DNA of 64,000 nucleotides, taken from Lysobacter panacisoli. GTDB taxonomy: Bacteria; Pseudomonadota; Gammaproteobacteria; Xanthomonadales; Xanthomonadaceae. A program made the translations under genes and the position numbers. Positions within the stretch are counted from its first letter, which is position 1. Every line of letters begins with the position of its first letter. The stretch spans positions 2,159,001 to 2,223,000 of the forward strand of contig NZ_VLNU01000001.1 of assembly GCF_009765165.1 (NCBI RefSeq). Reading direction: 5' to 3'. The notes under the pieces were generated by a model. It was given only the letters and a program-made list of their open reading frames with translations, was not told where the DNA came from and made no database searches. Shown one piece after another: positions 17,085 through 28,004 of this stretch.

Positions 17085-18481
17085 GCGGTCTCCGTCTTCG
17101 CGGAAGTGACAGTGGGTTCGCGGACATCGTCGAGCAGGCGCGCGAGCGCATCGCGGCTGGCGGCGACGTCGGCCGCCTCGCTCACGTCCTGTCCGAGGAA
17201 GTTGAGGATCGCCGGCCAGCGCGCCAGCGCTTCATCGACGACCGGATCGTTGCCGCGCTGGTAGGCGCCGATGGCGATCAGGTCGCGCTGTGCGTTGTAG
17301 GCCGCCATCAGGCGCTTGAGCTTGCGGATGCGTTCGCGCCACGGCGCGTCGGTGATGTCCTGCATCACGCGGCTGACCGAGACTTCCACGTCGATGGCCG
17401 GATACTGGCCGGCATCGGCGATGCGGCGGGTCAGCACGATGTGGCCGTCGAGGATCGCGCGTGCGGCATCGGCGATGGGTTCCTGCTGGTCGTCGCCTTC
17501 GGTCAGCACGGTGTAGAACGCGGTGATCGAACCGCGCCCGTCGGCGCCGTTGCCCGCGCGTTCGACCAGCGCCGGCAGCTTGGCGAACACGCTCGGCGGA
17601 TAACCGCGCGTGGTCGGCGGTTCGCCGACCGACAGGCCGATCTCGCGCTGCGCGTGCGCGTAGCGGGTGAGCGAATCCATCAGCAGCAGCACGTGCAGGC
17701 CCTGGTCGCGGTACCACTCGGCGATGGCGGTCGCGCGCAGCGCGCCGTGCAGGCGCGCCAGCGGCGGGCGATCGGCCGGTGCGGCCACCACGACCGCGCG
17801 GCGCAGGCCTTCCTCGCCGAGCGTGGCTTCGACGAAATCGCGCACTTCGCGTCCGCGTTCGCCGATCAGTCCGACGACGATCACGTCGGCGGCGGTGAAG
17901 CGGGTCATCATGCCCAGCAGCGTGGATTTGCCGACGCCGGAACCGGCGAACAGACCCACGCGCTGGCCGCGTCCGATCGGCAGCAGCGCGTTGATCGCGC
18001 GCACGCCGACGTCGAGCGATCGCGTGATCGGCTCGCGCATCAGCGGATTGATCGAAGCGCCGGCGAGGCCGACCCAGTGTTCGGCGCGGATCGGGCCGCG
18101 TCCGTCGAGCGGTACGCCGTCGCTGTCGATCACGCGCCCGAGCAGGCCTTCGCCGACCGCGACTTCGCCGCGCTGGCGGCTGGGCACGACGCGTGCGTTG
18201 GGCAGCAGGCCTTCCAGGTGTGCGCTGGGCATGAGGAAGGTGCGGTCGCCGGAGAAACCGACGACTTCCGCATCCACCCACACGCCGCCCTGCGTTTCAA
18301 CGCGGCAGCGCGAACCCAGCGGTGCGCTGCAACCGCTGGCTTCCAGCGTGAGGCCGACGGCGCGGCGCAGCACGCCTTCGCGCGCAAGGCCGAGCGCGCG
18401 CGGTTGCGGCGCGGCCGATTCCAGTCGCGCGGCGAGGCGCAGGTTGCGCGCGTCACGCCAGTGGGAGGCGGGGGTGGTCAT
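17081..18481 (-). CDS. fliI: Flagellar export ATPase FliI
   Basis: FliI is the F1-beta-like ATPase that energises unloading of export substrates. The 466-residue protein contains the Walker [18 protein letters not shown] (about residues 176-192), Walker [18 protein letters not shown], and the conserved [20 protein letters not shown] and [15 protein letters not shown]. The ATG is the natural start, after a 268-bp gap of family C repeats that separates it from fliH. Confidence 0.96.
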   Translation of the reverse strand: MTTPASHWRDARNLRLAARLESAAPQPRALGLAREGVLRRAVGLTLEASGCSAPLGSRCRVETQGGVWVDAEVVGFSGDRTFLMPSAHLEGLLPNARVVPSRQRGEVAVGEGLLGRVIDSDGVPLDGRGPIRAEHWVGLAGASINPLMREPITRSLDVGVRAINALLPIGRGQRVGLFAGSGVGKSTLLGMMTRFTAADVIVVGLIGERGREVRDFVEATLGEEGLRRAVVVAAPADRPPLARLHGALRATAIAEWYRDQGLHVLLLMDSLTRYAHAQREIGLSVGEPPTTRGYPPSVFAKLPALVERAGNGADGRGSITAFYTVLTEGDDQQEPIADAARAILDGHIVLTRRIADAGQYPAIDVEVSVSRVMQDITDAPWRERIRKLKRLMAAYNAQRDLIAIGAYQRGNDPVVDEALARWPAILNFLGQDVSEAADVAASRDALARLLDDVREPTVTSAKTETA

Positions 18482-18501
18482 GCGCCGAGGCTCGCGTGCA
18501 T

Positions 18502-18743
18502 GTCCCTCTCCCCTTGCGGGAGAGGGACAGACCGCCGCAGGCGGTCAGGGAGAGGGGTGGGGTGAAGATGGCATGCGCTGCGCGCACCCCTCTTCCGCCC
18601 CTTCGGGGCACCTTCTCCCGCAAGGGGAGAAGGAACAGCACAGCTGGCTGGAGAACGATCAGCGCCTTCGTTGCTCGCGCGCTTTGTCCCTCTCCCCTTG
18701 CGGGAGAGGGACAGGCTCGCGAAGCGGGCCAGGGAGAGGGGCA
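18502..18743. repeat. Family C repeats between fliI and fliH
   Basis: A full palindrome (18502-18634) and a second hairpin unit (18687-18743) fill the 268-bp space. fliH and fliI are normally coupled, so the repeats appear to have invaded an operon. Confidence 0.75.
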
Positions 18744-18749
18744 GGGCAC

Positions 18750-19382
18750 TCATCGCACGGCTCCATGCGCAGCGATCGTGCTCTCCAGCGCCGCCTGCAG
18801 ACGCGCCGCGATGGTGCCGTCGATGCGCACGCTTTCGCTGTGCACGCGCAGCTCGCCGCGCGCCAGCGTGCTGTCGTTGGTCAGGCGCACGCCATCGAGG
18901 CCGGCAAGATGCGGATACAGGACGCCCATGTCGTCCGGATGCAGGCGCAGTTCGACGTCGCGTTCGCTGCGGCCCACCGCGTCGAGCGCTTCGCGCACGA
19001 GGTCGGCGAGCAGCGCAGGATCGGCGCTGTAGGCCGGGCCGAGCAGCGAGCCCGCCACGCGCACGGACAACTCCGCCAGCGCTTCGGCGACTTCATCGTC
19101 CAGTCGCGACAACGGGCGGGTGAAACCGTCGAGGATGCCTTCGATCTGCGCGATCAGACGGCGCACTTCGGCCTGGCCCGTCGCGAAACCCTCGGCGTGG
19201 CCGCGGGCGAGACCGTCCTGGTAACCCTGTTCGTGCGCGGCTTCCTCGATCGCCTGCAACGCTTCCACGCTCGGCGGGGAAGGCAGTTCGACCAGCGGTT
19301 CCACCACCGGCGGCGCGTCCAGTCCGGGCGCAGTCCAGCGCACCGCGCCGGCGAGTTCGTGGTTCCACGCGGCCAGGCTCAT
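18750..19382 (-). CDS. fliH: Flagellar export regulator FliH
   Basis: FliH dimers hold FliI at the export gate and damp its ATPase. The 210-residue product has a Pro-rich N-terminus, the Gly-spaced helix AHEQGYQDGLARGHAEGFAT typical of FliH (GxxxG series) and a C-terminal V-ATPase E-like domain (VELRLHPDDMGVLYPHLAGL). The ATG at 19382 overlaps the fliG stop as ATGA. Confidence 0.92.
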   Translation of the reverse strand: MSLAAWNHELAGAVRWTAPGLDAPPVVEPLVELPSPPSVEALQAIEEAAHEQGYQDGLARGHAEGFATGQAEVRRLIAQIEGILDGFTRPLSRLDDEVAEALAELSVRVAGSLLGPAYSADPALLADLVREALDAVGRSERDVELRLHPDDMGVLYPHLAGLDGVRLTNDSTLARGELRVHSESVRIDGTIAARLQAALESTIAAHGAVR

Positions 19383-20383
19383 ACGAACGCCTCGGCCTTG
19401 GCGGCGAGCTGGATCGTGCCGGCGTCGGCCATCTTGCGGACCATCGCGAGGATTTCCTTCTGCGCCGCTTCGACTTCCGCCAGTCGCACCGGGCCGCGCG
19501 CTTCCATGTCCTCGACGAGGATTTCCGCGGCGCGCTGCGACATGTTGGCGGTGATCTTCTCGCGCACCTTGCCGTCGGCGCCGCGCAGGGCGACGGCGAG
19601 CTTGTCGTTGGGCACTTCGCGCAGCACGGCCTGCATGGCGCGGTCGTCGATCTCGGCGAGGTTGTCGAACACGAACATCAAATCGCGGATGCGCACGCCC
19701 AGTTCGTTGTCGATCTCGCCGATGGTGCCCAGGATCATCTCGTCCTGGCCCGAATCCATGAAGTTGAGGATGTTGGCCGCGACCTTCACGCCGCCGACCG
19801 AGGACGACTTGAGGTTCTGCGCGCCGGCGAACTGGCGTGCCATCACGTCGTTGAGTTCGTTCAGCGCGTTCGGCGGAATGCCGTCGAGCGTGGCGATGCG
19901 CAGCAGCACGTCGGCGCGCACGCGGTCGGGCAGGCACTTCAGTGCCTCGGCGGCCTGGTCGCTTTCCAGGTGCGCCATGACTATAGCGATGATCTGCGGA
20001 TGCTCGTTGCGCACCAGGTCGGCGATGGCGCGCGGTTCCATCCACTTCAGCGTGTCCAGGCCGGAAGTGTTGCGGCCCAGCAGGATGCGGTCGATCAGGC
20101 TGCTCGCGCGTTCCTCACCGAGCGCCTGCACCAGCACCGCGCGCACGTATTCATCGGCGCCAGAACCCAGGCCGCTGGGCTGCGCCAGGTTGTCGACGAA
20201 CTGGTCGATCACCTTGCCCACGGATTCGCGCGAGACGCCGCTGACCGAGGTCATGGCCAGGCCGAGCTTCTGCACTTCCTTGGCGCTCATGTGCTTGAGC
20301 ACCTCGGCGGCCTGCTGCTCGCCGAGCGAGAGCAGGACGACCGCGGCGCGCTGCACGCCCGTCAGTCCGGTCGGATCAGCCAT
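19379..20383 (-). CDS. fliG: Flagellar switch protein FliG
   Basis: FliG is the torque-generating rotor protein that contacts MotA and the MS ring. The 334-residue product has the N-terminal FliF-binding region (TGVQRAAVVLLSLGEQQAAE), the EHPQ motif (VRNEHPQIIAIVMAHL) and a C-terminal charged torque helix region (DLMFVFDNLAEIDDRAMQAV). The start overlaps the end of fliF by 8 bases. Confidence 0.96.
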   Translation of the reverse strand: MADPTGLTGVQRAAVVLLSLGEQQAAEVLKHMSAKEVQKLGLAMTSVSGVSRESVGKVIDQFVDNLAQPSGLGSGADEYVRAVLVQALGEERASSLIDRILLGRNTSGLDTLKWMEPRAIADLVRNEHPQIIAIVMAHLESDQAAEALKCLPDRVRADVLLRIATLDGIPPNALNELNDVMARQFAGAQNLKSSSVGGVKVAANILNFMDSGQDEMILGTIGEIDNELGVRIRDLMFVFDNLAEIDDRAMQAVLREVPNDKLAVALRGADGKVREKITANMSQRAAEILVEDMEARGPVRLAEVEAAQKEILAMVRKMADAGTIQLAAKAEAFV

Positions 20384-22052
20384 CGGATTCCACCCAGTCG
20401 CGTACCACCTGTGCCACGCGCTTGGAGTCGTTGTTGACCGCGGCGCGCGCCACTTCGAGCTTGTCGTCGAACGTCATCGAACCCGGTGCGAGCACGGCGG
20501 GGACGACCGCGTCGGAGGCCGGCGCGGACAGCGCGACCGGGATGTCGTCGTCGTCGATCGGCACCACCTTGGCCGTGGCGATCTTCGGCTTGGCCGTCTT
20601 GCCGCCCATCAGCTGGCGGAACAGCGGGCGCAGCACGGTGAGGATCAGCACCAGCACCGCCAGGCCACCGACGGCGATGCGCAGGAATTCCATTGCGCGC
20701 GGGTGTTCCCACAGCGGCGCCTTCTCGCCTTCGCCATTGGCGACGATGTCGCGCGCGAACGGTGCGTTGACCACCGACACCGCGTCGCCGCGCTGCGTAT
20801 CGAAACCGATCGCCTGCTGCACCAGCGTCTCGATGCGCTTGAGTTCCGGATCGGTGAGCGCGCGCAGCGCCGGCTTTCCGTCCTTGCCGGCCGCGGCGGG
20901 CACGTTGTCCACCAGTACCGCGGCGGTGACGCGGCGCACGCGACCCGGACCCTGGCGGGTGTGGGTGAGGGTGCGGTCGATCTCGTAGTTGCGCACGCTG
21001 CTGCGCGAGGACGGACCGCTCGACGTCGTCTGCACCTGCTGCGCGGCGGCCGTGGCCGGCGCAGCGGCAGTCGCGTTGGCCGGCGGCGCCGCGGCGGGCG
21101 TGTTGCTGGCGCTGCCCGGAACGCCTTGCGGCGCGGTGTTGCCGCCGGCGCTGGATTCGGACAACTGCTCGCTGCGCACCATCGGCTGCTGCGGGCCGTA
21201 GACCTCGCGTGCTTCCTCGGTCTGGGCGAAGTCCATGTCGACGCTGACCTGCGCGCTGATGCGGCCGTTGCCGGTCATCGGTTCGAGCAGCTCGTGGATG
21301 CGCTGCACGTAGGTCGCTTCGAGCCGGTGCTGCTGGTCGAACTGCTTGGCGGCGACGGCCGCGTCGCTGTCGGGATCGACGTTGGAAAGCATGCGGCCGA
21401 ACTGGTCGACCACGGTCACGCGCTCCGGCGGCAGGCCGGGAATGCTGGACGCGACCAGATGCACGATCGCATCGACCTGGCCCTGTTCCAGCGACGCGCC
21501 GCTGTGCAGCTGCAGCACCACCGACGCGCTGGCCGGTTCCTTCTGGCGGGTGAACGCACTCGGCTTGGGCATCGCCAGGTGCACGCGCGCCTCGCGCACC
21601 GGGCGCAGGTTCGCGATGGTGCGGGCGAGTTCGGATTCCAGCGCGTGCTGGTAACGCGCGTTCTCGATGAACTGGCTGGTGCCGAAGCCCTGGTCGCCCT
21701 TGATCGCTTCGAAGCCGGTGTCGTTGTTGGCGGGCAGGCCGGCCGCGGCGAGCGCGAGCTTGGCCTGGCCGATCTGGTCCTGCGGCACCGCCAGCGCGCC
21801 GCTGCCCGGATCGACGCGGAACGGGATCTGCGCGGTGCGCAGCAGCTCGGAGGCTTCGCTGGTCGATTTGGCGTCGAGGCCCGCGTAGACCGGCACGTAA
21901 TCCGGACGCTGCGTCCAGAAGAACAGCCACAGGCCGAGCGCGATGACCGCGGCCACCAGCGCGAACAGCCCGAGCTGGCGTACCACCGGGATGTCCTGCA
22001 GTCCGCGCAGTTCGCGCAGCTTGTTCTGGTCGGGAAGGGCGATGACGGCCAT
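20376..22052 (-). CDS. fliF: Flagellar MS-ring protein FliF
   Basis: FliF builds the membrane-embedded MS ring that nucleates the flagellum. The 558-residue product has an N-terminal membrane segment (LGLFALVAAVIALGLWLFFW), ring-building motifs (ARYQHALESELARTI; REARVHLAMPKPSAF), a disordered Ala/Pro/Thr-rich loop (about residues 300-350), a second membrane segment (IAVGGLAVLVLILTVL) and a C-terminal FliG-binding tail. The start MAVIALPDQNKLRELRGLQD fits the family. It follows fliE by 56 bp. Confidence 0.96.
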   Translation of the reverse strand: MAVIALPDQNKLRELRGLQDIPVVRQLGLFALVAAVIALGLWLFFWTQRPDYVPVYAGLDAKSTSEASELLRTAQIPFRVDPGSGALAVPQDQIGQAKLALAAAGLPANNDTGFEAIKGDQGFGTSQFIENARYQHALESELARTIANLRPVREARVHLAMPKPSAFTRQKEPASASVVLQLHSGASLEQGQVDAIVHLVASSIPGLPPERVTVVDQFGRMLSNVDPDSDAAVAAKQFDQQHRLEATYVQRIHELLEPMTGNGRISAQVSVDMDFAQTEEAREVYGPQQPMVRSEQLSESSAGGNTAPQGVPGSASNTPAAAPPANATAAAPATAAAQQVQTTSSGPSSRSSVRNYEIDRTLTHTRQGPGRVRRVTAAVLVDNVPAAAGKDGKPALRALTDPELKRIETLVQQAIGFDTQRGDAVSVVNAPFARDIVANGEGEKAPLWEHPRAMEFLRIAVGGLAVLVLILTVLRPLFRQLMGGKTAKPKIATAKVVPIDDDDIPVALSAPASDAVVPAVLAPGSMTFDDKLEVARAAVNNDSKRVAQVVRDWVESDG

Positions 22053-22108
22053 GTCGGGTTACGGGGTCCGGGAATGAGTGGGCGAAGGAGCGGTATGCGG
22101 TGTGTCCG

Positions 22109-22468
22109 TTACACCGGCATGTTCATGACGTCCTGGTACGCCTGGACGAGGCGGTTTCGCACCTCGACCGTGGCGCGGAAGGCGACGCTGGACTGCTGCA
22201 TGGCGACCATCACCCGCGCCAGGTCGGCGCGCGGATCGCCCATTTCGAACGCCTGCTGCAGCGCGCCGCTGGTGTTCTGCGCACGACTGACGCTGTCGAT
22301 GGCGTTGTTGAGGGTCTGCTGGAATCCCGGCGCGGCCGCACCGCCCGCGACCGCACCCGGGGCCAGCGCGCTCGGCGCGATGGCATTGCCCGGCGCGGCA
22401 TCCGGCCCACGCATGCGCATCTCGTGGGCGCGGATCTGGGACAGGATGGAAGAGATGGCGTCGGTCAT
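22109..22468 (-). CDS. fliE: Flagellar hook-basal body protein FliE
   Basis: FliE connects the MS ring to the rod and is an early export substrate. The 119-residue protein carries the family's C-terminal region (PRADLARVMVAMQQSSVAFR; VEVRNRLVQAYQDVMNMPV). It is the first gene of the fliE-F-G-H-I-J-K unit, with a sigma-54 promoter ending 38 bp upstream. Confidence 0.95.
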   Translation of the reverse strand: MTDAISSILSQIRAHEMRMRGPDAAPGNAIAPSALAPGAVAGGAAAPGFQQTLNNAIDSVSRAQNTSGALQQAFEMGDPRADLARVMVAMQQSSVAFRATVEVRNRLVQAYQDVMNMPV

Positions 22469-22505
22469 GGTCCGTACGGCGATGCGGATTACCTGCGGGG
22501 TACAG

Positions 22506-22520
22506 GCAAGCGGCGTGCCA
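22506..22520 (-). promoter_or_regulatory. Sigma-54 promoter of fliE
   Basis: The minus strand reads TGGCACGCCGCTTGC, a perfect -24/-12 element. The identical 15-mer lies before flgB. Expected activator: FleQ, encoded 1.2 kb upstream. Confidence 0.85.
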
Positions 22521-23105
22521 CGGGTTCATGAACGGGTTTCCGGCGCTCGGGCTGTGGACGGTGTCCGGTTTCTGGCGCGGGGTGGGGCACCCGGCAGGCG
22601 GGGGCGATGTGGCGACGGCGCGGCGTAGCCACTTCGGGTTGCTTTGGAATGAAATGCAACTGGATGTGGTCGATGGGAGCAGGGCCGCTGAGGTTGCGAG
22701 CCTTGGAGCAACAGTGCCGTAGCCCGGGTAAGCGAAGCGCACCCGGGGCATCCCTGTACTCCCCGGGTGCGCTTCGCTTACCCGGGCTACGAGACTGCTG
22801 TTGCTGTGCTGTTGCTGTGCTGTTGCCGTGCACTGCCTTGCTCTTCGCCCTTCAGCGACTTCCGATCGAGCCGAGCACCGGAGCCGGAAAGGGGCCGAAG
22901 AGCCGCCCACTGTTTGAGCGCAGCGAGTTTGGGCGGCGTGCCCCTTTGCGGCGTAGGCGCGCAGGGCACCGCCGCGTAGCGGCGGCTCGTGAGAGGAGCG
23001 AACGGTGTTGGTTACTTTTGTCAGGACAAAAGTAACCCGCTCGCTTGCGAGCGGAAGCTGTTGCCGTTGCTCAAAGCCGTTGCTCAACGCTGTTGTTTCA
23101 AGGAT
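22521..23105. repeat. First copy of composite element E between fliE and fleQ
   Basis: Element E spans about 22715-23080. In order it has a family A palindrome (22719-22791), a GTTGCT run, a ~200-bp GC-rich core containing GAAAGGGGCCGAAGAGCCGC and GGCACCGCCGCGTAGCGGC, a long perfect hairpin (TTACTTTTGTC-AG-GACAAAAGTAA, 23010-23037) and a CGCTCGCTTGCGAGCG palindrome. Reading frames inside it recur in every copy and look like repeat artefacts. Positions 22521-22714 hold nothing recognisable. Confidence 0.75.
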
Positions 23106-23213
23106 GAAAAAGAGAGCGCTAACACCGCCCCCTCAAACAAAACCGCCTCAGAACCCCTGCGCCAGCTCCATCGATTCGCGCTCGATCCCGTATTTGCGCA
23201 GCTTCTCCACCAG
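23106..23213 (-). pseudogene. Duplicated 3' fragment of fleQ
   Basis: These 108 bases equal 23694-23801 with one difference (T for C). They contain the last ~22 codons of fleQ (LVEKLRKYGIERESMELAQ..), its stop and 42 bp beyond. The fragment has no start and is sandwiched between two copies of element E, so it is a duplication remnant and not a gene. Confidence 0.9.
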
Positions 23214-23693
23214 TGCCGTAGCCCGGGTAAGCGAAGCGCACCCGGGGATGCCGGGAATGCCCCCGGGTGCGCTTCGCTTACCCGGGCTACGAGACTGTTG
23301 CTGTTGCTGTTGCTGTTGCTGTTGACGTTGCCATTGCTGTTGCCGTGCACTGCTCTTGCTTCGCCCTTCAGCGACTTCCGAGCGAGCCGAGCACCGGAGC
23401 CGGAAAGGGGCCGAAGAGCCGCCCACTGTTTGAGCGCAGCGAGTTTGGGCGGCGTGCCCCTTTACGGCGTAGGCGCGCAGGGCACCGCCGCGTAGCGGCG
23501 GCTCGTGAGAGGAGCGAACGGTTTTGGTTACTTTTGCCAGGACAAAAGTAACCCGCTCGCTTGCGAGCGGAAGCTGTTGCTGTTGCTCAAAAGCAGTTGC
23601 TCAAAAGCAGTTGCTCAAAAGCAGTTGCTCAAAAGCAGTTGCTCAAAAGCAGTTGCTCAAAAGCAGTTGCTCAAAAGCAGTTGCTCGGAGTGC
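23214..23693. repeat. Second copy of composite element E, with a 14-bp tandem array
   Basis: Same module order as the first copy: family A palindrome (23218-23291), (GTTGCT)n run, core, hairpin (23526-23553). Next comes an array of seven near-perfect 14-bp units (TTGCTCAAAAGCAG, about 23583-23684), absent from the other copies. It abuts the 3' end of the intact fleQ gene. Confidence 0.85.
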
Positions 23694-23735
23694 GAAAAAG
23701 AGAGCGCTAACACCGCCCCCTCAAACAAAACCGCC

Positions 23736-25206
<1,471 letters not shown>

Positions 25207-25214
<8 letters not shown>

Positions 25215-25590
25215 GGGTGTCTTCCGTGGCAAGCCGCTCGAGCAGCGGCAGAACGTCCTGGATGTAGGCCAACTTGCTGACGAAGGCGTCGGCGCCCGCG
25301 CGCAGCGAGTGTTCGCGGTGTTCGGTGTCGTCGAAATGACTGGCGATGACGATGTACGGCGGCTCGTCCTGCGCCTTGATCAGGCGCGCGGCCTGCAGTC
25401 CGCCCATTTCGGGCATCGCCATGTCCATCAGCACCACGTCCGGACGCAGCGTCTCGCACTGGGTGATGGCTTCGATGCCGTTGCCGGCGGTGCCGACGAC
25501 GTTCGCCCACGGCTGCCGGCGCAGGTGGCGGATCGCCGCGCTGATGAAGCCGGGATGGTCGTCGACGATGAGGATCTTCAGTTCACGCAT
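25207..25590 (-). CDS. Single-domain response regulator between rpoN and fleQ
   Basis: This 127-residue protein is a lone receiver domain with D10/D11, phospho-acceptor D56 (VVLMDMAMPEMGG), a Ser at the Thr/Ser position (IVIASHF) and Lys in VSKLAY, so it should be phosphorylatable. No output domain follows. The ATG at 25590 (MRELKILIVDD) starts 2 bp after the rpoN stop, and its 3' end overlaps fleQ by 8 bases. Its place in the regulatory operon suggests a role in FleQ/RpoN control. The specific function is unknown. Confidence 0.85.
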
Positions 25591-25592
25591 GA

Positions 25593-26996
25593 TCAGCTGG
25601 CCTTTGCGAAGGCGACCGCGCGGCAACGCTGGCGTGCCGGCGCGATCGAGAGCTGGTCACGGTACTTGGCGACGGTGCGGCGCGCCACACGCACGCCCTG
25701 GCGGGCGAGCAGGCCGGCGATGGTGTCGTCGGCCAGCGGCGCATGCGCCGGTTCGGCGTCGATCAGGCGCTTGACCATCGCCTTGACCGCGCTGCCGGAG
25801 ACTTCCGCGCCTTCCAGGCGCACCGCGAACAGGCGCTTGAGTTCGATCGTGCCGCGCGGGGTCTGCAGGAACTTGCCGCTGGTGATGCGCGAGACGGTGG
25901 ATTCGTGCATGCCGATGGCGTCCGCGACTTCGCGCAGGGTCAGCGGTGCGATCGCTTCGTCGCCGCGTTCCAGGTACGCGCGCTGGCGTTCGACCAGCAC
26001 CTGCGTGGTGCGCAGCAGCGTGTCGTTGCGCATCGCCACGCCGCGCACCAGCCAGCGTGCTTCGTCGAGCAGGCCGCGCAGCGCGCTGACGTCGCCTGGT
26101 GCGTCGGCGAGGGCGCGTTCGCAATGCGCGGCGATGCGCACGCGCGGCGCGGAACGGCCGTTGAGCGCGACGCGCCAGCCGCCGTCGGCGTGCCAGGCGA
26201 CCACGTCGGGGACGATCACGCCCGCATCGTCCGGCGTGGTGTCTTCCATCGGATGCGCGCGCAGGGTCATGACCAGCGCGACGGCGTCGCGCACGTCGGC
26301 GGCGTCGCACTTGAGCGACTTCGCCAGCGCGGCTTCGTCGTGCACGGCGAGCAGGTCGAGGTGGTCGCGCAGGATGCGCAGGCCGAGCGTGCGTGCGCTG
26401 GATTCGGGCTGCATCGACAGCTGCGCGCGCAGGCATTCGCCGGCGTCCTGCGCGGCCACGCCGGTGCATTCGCCGTGCAGCAGGCGCTGGCGCACGATTT
26501 CCAGTTCGCTGGCATCGAGGTTGCAGGTGCTCGCACCGAGCAGGTGCAGTTCGTCGAGCGGGGATTCGAGATAGCCGCGGTCGTCGCACTGGTCCAGCCA
26601 CCACGCGGCGATGGCGACGTCGCGGGCGTTCCACTGCAGCGACAGCGACTGCAGCAGGCGCTGGCGCGGATCGGAGGAGGCGCCTTCGGCGATGCGCGAC
26701 GCGGCGTCGTCGTAGTCGCCGCCAGTGTTGCCGCCGGAGAGGAAGGAGGGTTCGGGCAGTTCATCCCACGCGGCGGATTCGACGCGCGCGTCGGCCTCGA
26801 TTTCCTCGGCCTCGACTTCGGGCTCGTCCTGCTCCAGCAGCGGGTTGCGCTCCAGGGCCTGGCGCAGCTCCATCTCGAGCTGCGGCGCAGTGAGCTGGAG
26901 CAGCCGGATCGACTGCAGGAGTTGAGGCGTCAGGTTGACGCCGAGCCCGAGTTGCGGGCGCATCGTTGCTTTCACGGTTGTGTCCCCATCCGCCAT
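25593..26996 (-). CDS. rpoN: RNA polymerase sigma-54 factor RpoN (flagellar copy)
   Basis: Sigma-54 recognises -24/-12 promoters such as those found before fliE, flgB, flhB and flgA. The 467-residue product has the Gln/Leu-rich activator-interacting region I (LTPQLLQSIRLLQLTAPQL), an acidic region II, the core-binding domain, an HTH (REVADAIGMHESTVSRITSG) and the RpoN box ARRTVAKYR near the C-terminus. The start is uncertain: ATG at 26996 is given, but GTG at 26972 has a better ribosome site (GGATGGGGA), and ATG at 27017 is also open. Its location inside the flagellar locus suggests a flagellum-dedicated paralogue, as in Xanthomonas. Confidence 0.9.
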   Translation of the reverse strand: MADGDTTVKATMRPQLGLGVNLTPQLLQSIRLLQLTAPQLEMELRQALERNPLLEQDEPEVEAEEIEADARVESAAWDELPEPSFLSGGNTGGDYDDAASRIAEGASSDPRQRLLQSLSLQWNARDVAIAAWWLDQCDDRGYLESPLDELHLLGASTCNLDASELEIVRQRLLHGECTGVAAQDAGECLRAQLSMQPESSARTLGLRILRDHLDLLAVHDEAALAKSLKCDAADVRDAVALVMTLRAHPMEDTTPDDAGVIVPDVVAWHADGGWRVALNGRSAPRVRIAAHCERALADAPGDVSALRGLLDEARWLVRGVAMRNDTLLRTTQVLVERQRAYLERGDEAIAPLTLREVADAIGMHESTVSRITSGKFLQTPRGTIELKRLFAVRLEGAEVSGSAVKAMVKRLIDAEPAHAPLADDTIAGLLARQGVRVARRTVAKYRDQLSIAPARQRCRAVAFAKAS

Positions 26997-27086
26997 GTCG
27001 GCGGCCACGGATGTCATCGTGATGTGAAGGTGACGGCATTCGAATCGGGGCGAACCCGGACACTCTTCGGGGAAAACCCGCGGGTT

Positions 27087-27105
27087 TGTAGGGGTTGCCC
27101 CTACA
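27087..27105. promoter_or_regulatory. Inverted repeat upstream of rpoN
   Basis: TGTAGGGG-TTG-CCCCTACA is a perfect 8-bp inverted repeat about 90 bp before the rpoN start. It could be an operator or leader hairpin; there is no direct evidence for either. Confidence 0.3.
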
Positions 27106-27948
27106 TTGCGACGTACTTCCGACAGGGCTGGTTCGGGTGCGTCATCAGCTGACGCGAAAGGGCACGGAGATGGCCGTCACCGTTGGGGTTTGTGACGACG
27201 TTCCGGCGTCGGGAAGGCGTCGCGATCGGGGGCATGCAATGGGTGGGCCAGAGGCTGGGTTTTGCTTGTGTTTTGAGCTGTGCCCAGCAAGATTTTCCGA
27301 GCAACAGCGAAAGTTTTTTGAGCGACTGCAACAGCTTCCGACCGTCTAAAGCCGGTCGGGTTACTTTTCTTTGCTGACCCAAAGAAAAAGTAACCAAAAG
27401 AAAGAGTCATTGAGATCCAACCCAGTCCTGCGACCGGACAGCGAAAGGGTGCCTTCGCGAGTCGACTCCTGCCTCCGCGCGAAGCGCCGCACGTCCTGTG
27501 CGACGCCCTCCGGGGCTAAGGACGGGCGAGCTGTTCGTGAAGCCGGGCAAGAGTGCCGTAGCCCGGGTAAGCGAAGCGCACCCGGGGCATCCCTGTACTC
27601 CCCGGGTGCGCTTCGCTTACCCGGGCTACGAGACTGCCGTTGATGTTGATGTTGATGTTGATGTTGCCGTGCACTGCTGTTGTTCTTGCTCTTCGCCCTT
27701 CAGCGACTTCCGATCGAGCCGAGCACCGGAGCCGGAAAGGGGCCGAAGAGCCGCCCACTGTTTGAGCGGAGCGCAGTGCAGCGAGTTTGGGCGGCGTGCC
27801 CCTTTGCGGCGTAGGCGCGCAGGGCACCGCCGCGCAGCGGCGGCTCGTGAGAGGAGCGAACGGTTTTGGTTACTTTTGTCTAGACAAAAGTAACCCGCTC
27901 GCTCGCGAGCGGAAGCTGTTGCCGTTGCTACGCAGTACCAGCAGACCC

Positions 27949-27978
27949 AAAAACAAAAAACCGGCATTCGCCGGTTTT
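27949..27978 (-). terminator. Rho-independent terminator after the LuxR-type regulator
   Basis: On the minus strand the stem AAAACCGGC / GCCGGTTTT with an AATG-type 4-base loop is followed by a T-rich run (TTTTTTGTTTTT). It lies 27 bp after the stop of the response regulator gene. Confidence 0.85.
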
Positions 27979-28004
27979 GTCAGTTCACTCGATTGGACGA
28001 TCGC

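Larger units (their letters stand above)
26997..28004. repeat. ~1-kb gap with third copy of element E
   Basis: Element E lies at about 27552-27930 with its family A palindrome (27558-27630), a GTTGAT run, the core and hairpin (27867-27894). Nearer rpoN are a TGTAGGGG/CCCCTACA inverted repeat (27087-27105) and an imperfect GGTTACTTTT-type hairpin (27359-27397). I see no convincing gene; short frames here are the same artefacts as in the other E copies. Confidence 0.7.

Noticed and set aside
17667..22628. Very long plus-strand open frame (over 1600 codons), and similar ones at 14306-18565, 2217-4211, 6746-9010 and 56848-59580
   Set aside because: These lie antisense to well-identified flagellar and other genes, have biased Arg/Ala/His-rich composition without domains, and are the expected by-product of high GC.
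22989..23495. Small frames inside element E (for example MRGANGVGYFCQDKSNPLA)
   Set aside because: They recur in each copy of the repeat, end at the hairpin and have no ribosome site or recognisable domain; treated as repeat artefacts.
23583..23684. Regular 14-bp array considered as a CRISPR array
   Set aside because: Units are contiguous with no spacers, far too short, and there are no cas genes.
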